From assembly GCA_005877225.1 (NCBI GenBank), contig VBPK01000180.1:1-5953 (forward strand): 5,953 nucleotides of DNA, written 5' to 3'. Under the pieces are notes generated by a model. The model made no database searches, was not told where the DNA came from, and saw nothing but the letters and a program-made list of their open reading frames with translations. Source of the stretch: Nitrososphaerota archaeon (GTDB lineage Archaea > Thermoproteota > Nitrososphaeria > Nitrososphaerales > Gagatemarchaeaceae). The position numbers and the translations under genes were made by a program. The stretch's first letter is position 1, and every line of letters starts with the position of its first letter. This document shows positions 1 to 4,643 of this stretch, in pieces.

Positions 1-162
1 CCCGTCCCGGAGCTTTTTTCCGCATCGAAGAAACCAAATCGGTGGGTTATGCGGTGATAAACGTTTCATCCTTTCTAATAGAAGAGGGATTGCTAGATAG
101 CCCAATACGACTCCGTAGACGACACGCCCGTCGGCCCATGCTAAGGCAGCGAAAGGATTCAT
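1..162 (-). CDS. Partial hypothetical protein, N-terminal 54 residues, membrane-type
   Basis: An open frame on the minus strand starts with ATG at 162-160 and runs without a stop to the left edge, so only the first 54 codons are present. The translation begins MNPFAALAWADGRVVYGVVL. Residues about 13-29 form one hydrophobic segment (YGVVLGYLAIPLLL), followed by a basic stretch (ERMKR), as in a membrane anchor with its positive side inside the cell. The frame is closed by TAG at 180-178, and no other ATG, GTG or TTG lies between that stop and the ATG, so the start is well defined if the gene is real. There is no clear Shine-Dalgarno and only a weak A/T-rich element (near 201-207). I do not recognise the family. 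A longer frame in another register over 47-274 is less protein-like. Shortness and missing promoter keep confidence low. Confidence 0.38.
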   Translation of the reverse strand, partial: MNPFAALAWADGRVVYGVVLGYLAIPLLLERMKRLSPHNPPIWFLRCGKKLRDG

Positions 163-424
163 TTTGTAGACGCGAACCTACTGATTGTAGGTAGACGCCT
201 AAATTCATTCCACTAATGGAAACGAAGCTCGGCCAAAGATTCGGCATGACCGCTTGGATGAAGGGAAAAACCAAAGTCGAGCGCGGGCATCACCAACGAG
301 CCTGTTCGTCGCGGCGAGACTCTGAATACCACGAGGGTCTCTGCGATGCTGACGTGTTGAGGTCTTGCCTTAGTTGCTAGATAGGTCACTGCCAACGCCC
401 GAGTTCCTGGCACTAAGAAAGTCA

Positions 425-442
425 GTGTCCCCTTGGGGACAC
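425..442. repeat. Perfect inverted repeat, 8-bp arms with 2-bp spacer
   Basis: The arms are gtgtcccc (425-432) and ggggacac (435-442), separated by tt. This is a strong short palindrome. It could be a binding site for a dimeric DNA-binding protein or a small hairpin. There is no T-run behind it on the plus strand, so it is not an obvious terminator. It lies about 370 bases upstream of the permease operon and about 260 bases upstream of the minus-strand gene, farther than a typical operator. Confidence 0.5.
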
Positions 443-639
443 ACTATGAACAGAGTTGCGGGTGACACCTGCGCGACGTACTCTTGGGTCGACGACGTTA
501 TCAAATCGTGCTTGACCGCACGCCTTACATATTGATTTTGAGGTTCAAATCCTGTTCGAAGGCATAGGGTTCGCGGAGCTAAGCATTGAGGTCAGGTAGT
601 TCGTCGGGGTGGACATACCCTCCCGAGCCCCCTGACGAG

Positions 640-666
640 GAGGCATAGAATTCATGAGGCATAGAA
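640..666. repeat. Short direct repeat gaggcatagaa, two copies
   Basis: The 11-base unit gaggcatagaa occurs at 640-650 and 656-666, a period of 16. A shorter form, aggcatag, also occurs at 560-567. The copies lie 120-220 bases upstream of the operon promoter. They may be chance in a low-constraint region, or spaced binding sites. Confidence 0.35.
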
Positions 667-760
667 GAAAATTTTTCGAGGATTCGATAGCAGGCGAATA
701 GGTTTTGGGAAAGCACACAGAGTTTTCTTTCTAAAAATTCCGTTTTAGCCAAGAATAAGT

Positions 761-791
761 TTGACAGGCCAAAGGCTTAATTATATATAAT
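761..791 (+). promoter_or_regulatory. Promoter of the regulator-permease operon
   Basis: The sequence ttatatataa at 781-790 is a strong archaeal TATA box. Its centre lies about 25 bases before the TTG at 809, where archaeal transcription normally begins, so the mRNA would start at or next to the first codon (leaderless). The same region can be read as a bacterial-type promoter: TTGACA at 761-766 and TATAAT at 786-791, 19 bases apart (or TATATA at 784-789, 17 apart). I favour the archaeal reading because of the other TATA boxes in the window. Confidence 0.6.
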
Positions 792-808
792 TATGAGCGA
801 TAACAATC

Positions 809-1114
809 TTGCAGAAGTATTCGGCGCCTCCCATTGCCTCTTCTCTTCATCGATGCCTTGAGGAGCCAATAAGGAATTCGGGTTTCAAATCAGCCTCAGC
901 CTATGTGATGGACGTTCTGAGAGAAATAGCGCTGGCCTGCTTTGTTTCGGCTGGTCGTTCATACAGAGGTCATGCAAGGCACATTTCTATGGATATCGTT
1001 GAGGTTCATCTCAATTTCTTTCTCGATAGAGCCACGAAAAGTGATTCAAAGGGCACCTACAAAACGAGAGCTGGTCGGATAACCGATGTTATGAGGATTG
1101 CTGGATTCGCATGA
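809..1114 (+). CDS. Ribbon-helix-helix (CopG-like) putative DNA-binding protein
   Basis: This 101-residue protein has an N-terminal half that reads like a ribbon-helix-helix DNA-binding domain: a short strand-like segment at 2-10, a first helix at about 11-23 (SSLHRCLEEPIRNSG), and a second helix at about 28-40 with the typical pattern SASAYVMDVLREI. Such proteins bind operators as dimers through the strand. Residues 41-101 match nothing I know and may be a separate domain. The start is TTG at 809; an in-frame stop at 794-796 rules out extension, and the TATA box 25 bases upstream makes a leaderless start sensible. The stop overlaps the next ATG by four bases (ATGA). As the first gene of the operon, it may regulate the permease or its own promoter. 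Oddities are Pro20 where homologs usually have Arg or Lys, and a tail diverging right after VLREI, which could mean an old frameshift. The family call comes from pattern alone. Confidence 0.58.
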   Translation: MQKYSAPPIASSLHRCLEEPIRNSGFKSASAYVMDVLREIALACFVSAGRSYRGHARHISMDIVEVHLNFFLDRATKSDSKGTYKTRAGRITDVMRIAGFA

Positions 1115-1302
1115 AGATCCCGCCTTCCCCCGAATCTGTCGTCGAAACCGAAACCCTGACGTCAGATGAGTGCGTCGAGACAACGTTCTCCAACCTTCAT
1201 GCTGCGGCTATTTCGAGCGCTCACCGCGACGAAGAGATCGGTGCGGCCTCAATCACGAACAATTCTTCCGGACTAAGAAGGACCAGGAGGTCGCCTAAGT
1301 GA
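1111..1302 (+). CDS. Small hypothetical protein between regulator and permease
   Basis: This 63-residue reading frame starts at ATG 1111, overlapping the stop of the upstream gene (ATGA), and ends in a TGA that overlaps the GTG start of the permease (GTGA). Overlaps at both ends are good evidence that it is translated as part of the operon. The product is hydrophilic and acidic over most of its length (many Glu, Asp, Ser, Thr) and ends in a basic tail, RRTRRSPK. That tail is partly forced by the Shine-Dalgarno of the next gene, since AGGAGG lies in this coding region. There are two Cys-free thirds and one Cys (residue 21), no membrane segment and no signal peptide. A weak gagg at 1093-1096 lies 14 bases before the start, so translation probably depends on coupling. 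I do not recognise a family. It could be a permease partner, or a frame kept only to couple translation. Confidence 0.5.
   Translation: MKIPPSPESVVETETLTSDECVETTFSNLHAAAISSAHRDEEIGAASITNNSSGLRRTRRSPK
1285..1291 (+). promoter_or_regulatory. Strong Shine-Dalgarno for the first permease
   Basis: The sequence aggaggt ends seven bases before the GTG at 1299, the ideal spacing. It lies inside the preceding 63-codon gene and fixes the GTG as the permease start, even though GTG is not ATG. It also suggests the permease can be translated independently of the upstream genes. Confidence 0.75.
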
Positions 1303-2195
1303 CGTTTGACATCAGCATAGCCATATTCTTCCTTCTTCTCTCGCTCCTCGCCTCGACGATCAACGGTGGGCTAGGATACGGGTATTCCTCAATATCGATA
1401 CCTCTTGCAATTCTTGTCTTCGCAAGCAGAATAATAAACCCGGCTTATGTTCTCTTGGAGGCAATTCTCAACACGGTTATGCTGTTCCTAGCTGGGAGGA
1501 AAAATGCTGTCGCCGTCGCACGGAGGAACGTGCCAATCATCTTGGCTGTCCTTCCAGGTGTCGTCTTCGGAAGCCTCGTACTAAGTCTCGTCACTCCACT
1601 ATGGGTTCGGCTGATTGTTTACGTGGTGATCCTGCCGCTAATTCTGATGCAGGCGGCAGGATACCGCAGGCCGATCAAGAACGAGAAGACGGCAGGGATC
1701 ACACTTGGGATGGGAGTCGGCTTGCTCTACTCCCTCACGACAATTTCTGGACCTCCCATTGCGCTCTTTTGGAACAATCAAGGTCTTGCGAAAAATCAAT
1801 TCAAGGCTGCGCTCGCGCAAGTCAGAATTGCTGAATCTTACCTGACTGCAACATCATACTATTTCTTGGGGCTCTTTACGGCCACGAGCGTATCGCTATT
1901 CACAGTCATTGCACCCCCAGTCTTGCTAGGCCTTCCGCTAGGATTCCTCATAGTGAAGAAATTCACAGTCGAAACTTTCAGAAGAATCTGCATGAGTTTC
2001 GATGCCTGGATAGTCGGGTACGGGCTTTCCCGAACTCTAATTCCGACATTTGGAATCAGCGAATCAATCGCTTACCTGTTGTGGTCTGGAGTAATCACTA
2101 TCGATTTGGTCTTACTCTATGAGTTCTTTAAGTATGGTTTTGGCAGAAGGACCACACCCAGTCCTGGGATCCCTGCCGTGGAACGAGGGGGATAG
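1299..2195 (+). CDS. TauE/SafE-family membrane permease (first copy)
   Basis: This 298-residue integral membrane protein of the TauE/SafE family (COG0730-type) has members proposed to export sulfite, sulfoacetate and other small anions. The family's internal two-fold repeat is visible: the first half carries the Gly-rich motif GLGYGYSSISIP (24-35) after the first membrane segment. The second carries TISGPPIALFW (148-158), the expected S/G-GPP signature. Hydrophobic segments lie at about 5-22, 30-43, 50-65, 78-98, 102-120, 132-157, 183-200, 202-220, 235-248 and 256-278; some are re-entrant or half-helices, so eight or more spans are likely. Length is normal for the family. The start is GTG at 1299, chosen for the Shine-Dalgarno at 1285-1291 and because the first helix begins at residue 5. 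The stop of the upstream gene overlaps this start (GTGA). The short polar C-terminal tail (from about 283) is probably cytoplasmic. The exact substrate cannot be read from the sequence. Confidence 0.87.
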   Translation: MTFDISIAIFFLLLSLLASTINGGLGYGYSSISIPLAILVFASRIINPAYVLLEAILNTVMLFLAGRKNAVAVARRNVPIILAVLPGVVFGSLVLSLVTPLWVRLIVYVVILPLILMQAAGYRRPIKNEKTAGITLGMGVGLLYSLTTISGPPIALFWNNQGLAKNQFKAALAQVRIAESYLTATSYYFLGLFTATSVSLFTVIAPPVLLGLPLGFLIVKKFTVETFRRICMSFDAWIVGYGLSRTLIPTFGISESIAYLLWSGVITIDLVLLYEFFKYGFGRRTTPSPGIPAVERGG

Positions 2196-2280
2196 GCGAA
2201 CTTGCTCCCGACAGGAAGCCTATGCGAAGTCTCCGGTTACCGGACGAATGGTTGCGCTAGCGCCCACTCATCGCTGAGTG
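2192..2280. repeat. Cluster of short inverted repeats behind the first permease
   Basis: Four perfect short inverted repeats are packed into about 90 bases starting at the permease stop codon. They are ataggc/gcctat (2192-2197 and 2218-2223), tccgg-tta-ccgga (2232-2244), gcgc-ta-gcgc (2254-2263) and cactca-tcgc-tgagtg (2265-2280). They could fold as a chain of hairpins in the 3' end of the mRNA, marking a processing or stability element. No T-run follows, so a simple termination role is not supported. Confidence 0.45.
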
Positions 2281-2510
2281 AGCTCGACCCTTTGCACTAG
2301 CTAAGACCTCCGAAAGAAACTACCCCAGAGCTCATCTCTTGCTTCCCCCCATCGAGGTGGTTTACATCCTCGCTCTATTGCGGTCCACTTCCGGGAACTT
2401 CGACTTCAAGTCATCGCTGCAAGGATTTGCTACCATGGAGCCATAATTTCCAGTTCTCACCAGACCAACAGCGCTAAAGCGTCCAAATTCGAATAGAGAA
2501 TACAAGCCAT
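2196..2510. other. Gap between convergent genes
   Basis: About 315 bases separate the ends of the first permease (plus strand) and the membrane hydrolase (minus strand). Apart from the inverted repeats in its first third, I see no gene, no tRNA and no clear T-run terminator for either direction. The remaining part, roughly 2290-2510, looks like ordinary unconstrained sequence. Confidence 0.55.
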
Positions 2511-3140
2511 TCAGGCTTTAGCCTTGCTTCCCGCTAGCGAGAAGCGTCGCGAAGCAACTTCAACAGAGATTGACGCTATTATTGAGACCGCCTCCAAGAC
2601 AATCCAGCTTAAGTAACTTAGAGGAATTAGCCCGAAGTTCAAGGGAGTAAGAAGAGGAAAGCTTCCGCCCCTGCTTCCGCCGTTTTGAAACGCTACGAAC
2701 ACATCGTAGGACAAGTGAGAGACCAGAGCTATGGGGGCTAGTGAGGTAAGCTTCAGCTTCATCCGATCCGCGAGCCTCAGACGGTTTGTCAAGTAGAATA
2801 GAAACGCCGCAGAGAAGAAGGCATAAAGGATGGAGTGGGCCGGTCTGCTCCCCGCGTTCAGGTTGAGCGCACCCAGGATATGATCTGAATCTATCAGAAC
2901 AGCCATCGAACCTGCCATCAAGAGGAGGTCGATTTGCAGTAGAGGGATGGCTGCTACAGCGCCAAAGAGAAAGTGTCCAGAAATCTCGGTCAAAATGCCG
3001 CCAAGACTGTACTCGTGGAGGTGGACTGCGGCCTGCCCGGATGCGAGCCCAATGAAGCTAAAAAGGAAGGACAGCAGACCGTAAGATGAAGAGAGGATTA
3101 TCACAAGTTTGAGTCTTCTGGCGTCCCCTTCGATAGACAA
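2511..3140 (-). CDS. YdjM/DUF457-type membrane-bound putative metal-dependent hydrolase
   Basis: This 209-residue membrane protein carries the conserved polar residues of the YdjM/DUF457 group (predicted membrane-bound metal-dependent hydrolases, substrate unknown). They are His56 in the GHFLFG segment, Asp84, Asp86 and His87 in LIDSDH, Arg99 and His102 in RPAHS, then His142 and Asp146 in SHLSYD. A typical FPLLTP block follows at 161-166. These His and Asp residues would bind the metal at the membrane face. Hydrophobic segments lie at about 11-34, 57-82, 103-117, 133-150 and 167-192. Length suits the family. The start is TTG at 3140-3138: no ATG or GTG lies in frame just upstream, and a TATA box at about 3170-3181 places transcription initiation only some ten bases before it. 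A weak gggag lies near 3160. The gene is divergent from the second permease and convergent with the first. The family call rests on motif spacing; the reaction is unknown. Confidence 0.76.
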   Translation of the reverse strand: MSIEGDARRLKLVIILSSSYGLLSFLFSFIGLASGQAAVHLHEYSLGGILTEISGHFLFGAVAAIPLLQIDLLLMAGSMAVLIDSDHILGALNLNAGSRPAHSILYAFFSAAFLFYLTNRLRLADRMKLKLTSLAPIALVSHLSYDVFVAFQNGGSRGGSFPLLTPLNFGLIPLSYLSWIVLEAVSIIASISVEVASRRFSLAGSKAKA

Positions 3141-3169
3141 ATCACCGGTACTTCTTTCTCCCGTAACCC

Positions 3170-3181
3170 TAAATATATAGA
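3170..3181 (-). promoter_or_regulatory. TATA box of the membrane hydrolase gene
   Basis: Read on the minus strand the sequence is ctatatattta, a good archaeal TATA box. Its centre near 3175 predicts a transcript start around 3149, leaving a leader of about nine bases before the TTG at 3140. The box is nearly symmetrical, but no plus-strand gene lies at the right distance to use it. Confidence 0.55.
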
Positions 3182-3267
3182 CCCTAGGCGTAATTTCCGA
3201 CGAGTCACACTGACTGCTGACTTAGTCTCTCCATAGTTGCTTACTTCTGCCACGACTCCCATTATCC

Positions 3268-3318
3268 TGAGGTTGACAACGACCGACACGACATCTGTCG
3301 TCAAAACGTACCACCTCA
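3268..3318. repeat. Nested inverted repeat in the divergent region
   Basis: An inner inverted repeat, acgaca (3288-3293) and tgtcgt (3296-3301), is enclosed by an outer pair, tgaggt (3268-3273) and acctca (3313-3318). The two pairs share almost the same centre. This could be a pair of regulator sites or an RNA hairpin, but six-base arms occur by chance fairly often. Confidence 0.35.
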
Positions 3319-3407
3319 ACTTGGTTCCGAACTCGCTCCCGAAGATATTGAACTAGAGGGCGAATCAGATTTGACAGGCAAAAGCGAAAATCTGAATTAC
3401 GTCTAAG

Positions 3408-3422
3408 GTATGTTGAACATAC
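3408..3422. promoter_or_regulatory. Perfect 15-base palindrome, operator candidate
   Basis: The arms gtatgtt (3408-3414) and aacatac (3416-3422) surround a single central g. The site lies about 50 bases upstream of the TATA box of the second permease, a position suited to a transcription factor dimer. I cannot name the regulator. The ribbon-helix-helix-like protein encoded at 809-1114 is one candidate by proximity only. Confidence 0.5.
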
Positions 3423-3471
3423 GTACTTTCACAGAATTTACTTATGGAATGAGTTTGTGACGAGTGAGGGC

Positions 3472-3479
3472 TTATATTT
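3472..3479 (+). promoter_or_regulatory. TATA box candidate of the second permease
   Basis: The sequence ttatattt predicts transcription starting near 3500, giving a leader of about 28 bases before the ATG at 3529. The leader has no clear Shine-Dalgarno. It is weaker than the box at 781-790. Confidence 0.42.
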
Positions 3480-3528
3480 CACCAGTATCAGGCGCCGACG
3501 AAGTCATTGAGCTCGAGCCTTCGGCCAG

Positions 3529-4428
3529 ATGAATAGAAGGTTGGACGCGCTACAGGTTTTTCCCGCACTCGTCGTTCTCGCCTTGGGAGTACTCACTGGA
3601 GGATTATCGAATGTCACCAGCGGGGGTGCTGGCGTTTTTACGATTTACTTCCTCACGGCCTACGTAGGCTTAGCAATCCAAGACTCGACTGGAACCGTTC
3701 TCGCTGCATCAACCATCATCGTGCTTATCGGAGCCATCTCCTTCTATAGAAAGGGTGGAGTGGACATGCAACTCGCCCTTACCGTAGGGGTCTCGGGTGT
3801 AGCAGGCGCCTTCGCAGCAGCGAGATGGGCGTCCACCATTCATTCCTCGACGCTCGAATCGGCCTTCGGAGGTTTCACACTTGCGATTGCCTTTTTTACA
3901 GCCTACAGATTCGTTGCAGGACGCGGAAGGGGGGTCGCTGACCGAATCAGTGCTAACCCGACCAGAGTGACAGACGCGGAAGAAGGGGTTAACTCGTCTG
4001 TTCAAGAAGGAACTCATGGTTCTCAAAGGTCTCGGTGGGCGGGGAGCGACCCGATAGCCCTGACCGTGCAGATTGCCAAGGGCGTGTCCATAGGTGTTGC
4101 AACGGGCCTGTTCGGGGTGGGTCTCGCCAGTCTGAGTGTCGTTCTTTTCATGCTTCTTTTCAAGCTTGACACCAAAACGATTCTGGGAACTAACCTCTTC
4201 GCATCTTTCTTCCGCTATCTTGGTGGGTCGGTTGGGTACTTGACGGCTGGTCAAGTCGACCCGTTCTACTTTTCCATACTTGCTGTGGGAGGGGCGATTG
4301 GAAGCATCATTGGTGCGAAGCTTGTACTGAGGCGAGGTGGTGGGTCACGGGATGTCTACATAAAGGGGATAGTGATAGGAATCCTTCTGTTCATCAGTTA
4401 TGAGTTCCTGCTGAAGCGCATCATCTGA
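3529..4428 (+). CDS. TauE/SafE-family membrane permease (second copy)
   Basis: This 299-residue membrane protein has the two-fold repeat of the TauE/SafE family. The first half shows the Gly-rich entry motif GGLSNVTSGGAGVF (24-37). The second shows GVATGLFGVGLASLS (189-203) and then KTILGTNLFASFFRYLGGS (216-234), matching the family pattern of a small residue-rich loop followed by a TNLF/TSLF-type helix. Hydrophobic segments lie at about 9-24, 33-50, 56-71, 81-98, 112-129, 183-211, 222-239, 246-265 and 279-294. The halves are joined by an unusually polar linker (about 130-175) rich in Arg, Ser, Glu and Asp, probably cytoplasmic. In the second half the usual GGG-x-x-x-x-P signature is replaced by VGLASLSVV, without the proline. 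The start is ATG at 3529, since an in-frame TGA at 3508-3510 blocks extension. It is divergent from the membrane hydrolase and shares no obvious close similarity with the first permease, so a recent duplication is unlikely. Substrate unknown; export of a small anion is inferred from the family. Confidence 0.87.
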   Translation: MNRRLDALQVFPALVVLALGVLTGGLSNVTSGGAGVFTIYFLTAYVGLAIQDSTGTVLAASTIIVLIGAISFYRKGGVDMQLALTVGVSGVAGAFAAARWASTIHSSTLESAFGGFTLAIAFFTAYRFVAGRGRGVADRISANPTRVTDAEEGVNSSVQEGTHGSQRSRWAGSDPIALTVQIAKGVSIGVATGLFGVGLASLSVVLFMLLFKLDTKTILGTNLFASFFRYLGGSVGYLTAGQVDPFYFSILAVGGAIGSIIGAKLVLRRGGGSRDVYIKGIVIGILLFISYEFLLKRII

Positions 4429-4476
4429 CGGAGCCTCATGTCAGACTCGTAACTGGTTCAGACGCCTAAAGCCTCG

Positions 4477-4515
4477 GCGATCTCTCATTTTTTGAGCATC
4501 TCTCCGGGGCATCGC
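4477..4515 (+). terminator. Probable terminator behind the second permease
   Basis: A run of six T residues (4488-4493) lies about 60 bases after the stop codon, within a small stem (ctca/tgag). An outer pair, gcgat (4477-4481) and atcgc (4511-4515), could enclose it. Archaeal termination mainly needs a T-run, so this is a reasonable end for the permease transcript. Confidence 0.38.
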
Positions 4516-4626
4516 TGAAGGTCGTGCCATACAACAGGTTCCTACATGTGAGCCCATAATAGCGAAAGTACTGAGATGATACACTCTAACAATGGGATTG
4601 CGATATTAACTACACACACGGATTGA

Positions 4627-4634
4627 TTTATATC
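4627..4634 (+). promoter_or_regulatory. TATA box candidate of the exported beta-helix protein
   Basis: The sequence tttatatc, within gatttatatcat, is a good archaeal TATA box. Its centre near 4630 predicts transcription starting around 4655. That is just downstream of the first possible start codon (GTG 4644), so either translation starts later or another box, such as gatatta near 4600, is used. Confidence 0.42.
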
Positions 4635-4643
4635 ATCTGAGGA

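Larger units (their letters stand above)
163..808. other. Long intergenic region without a convincing gene
   Basis: About 650 bases separate the partial minus-strand gene from the permease operon. Frames on both strands are short and do not resemble proteins. The stretch holds a perfect inverted repeat at 425-442, a short motif aggcatag repeated three times (560-567, 641-648, 657-664), and a promoter at its right end. It could be a divergent regulatory region, a decayed gene, or hold an unannotated RNA; the sequence alone does not decide. Confidence 0.6.
3141..3528. other. Divergent intergenic region with two promoters and palindromes
   Basis: About 390 bases lie between the starts of the membrane hydrolase (minus) and the second permease (plus). 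A TATA box sits near each gene. Between them are a nested inverted repeat (3268-3318), a perfect 15-base palindrome (3408-3422), and a copy of tttgacaggc (3370-3379) that also occurs before the first permease operon. I see no convincing gene here; frames that cross it overlap the hydrolase promoter and start. Confidence 0.6.

Noticed and set aside
47..413. Two minus-strand open frames, 47-274 and 213-413
   Set aside because: They overlap each other in different registers, show no family-like pattern, and the first conflicts with the more protein-like frame starting at 162.
446..535. 29-residue open frame starting at ATG 446
   Set aside because: It is short, has no promoter or Shine-Dalgarno and no recognisable features; it is likely chance.
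543..556. tRNA T-loop-like sequence ggttcaaatcc
   Set aside because: The flanking bases do not complete the T stem (only three of five pairs), and no D-arm, anticodon arm or acceptor stem can be drawn at the right distances on either strand.
640..666. CRISPR-like array from the repeated gaggcatagaa
   Set aside because: The unit is only 11 bases, with a 5-base gap between two copies; no repeat of CRISPR size or regular spacer exists in the window.
793..861. 22-residue open frame starting at the ATG just after the TATA box
   Set aside because: The ATG lies only about eight bases from the box centre, upstream of any expected transcript start, and the frame stops quickly.
3101..3319. 72-residue minus-strand frame over the divergent region
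   Set aside because: It overlaps the start of the membrane hydrolase in another frame and contains that gene's TATA box; no recognisable protein pattern.
3709..4254. 181-residue minus-strand frame opposite the second permease
   Set aside because: It is antisense to a clear TauE/SafE coding sequence, and its composition (many Arg, Cys, Pro, Gly, His) is typical of a shadow frame.
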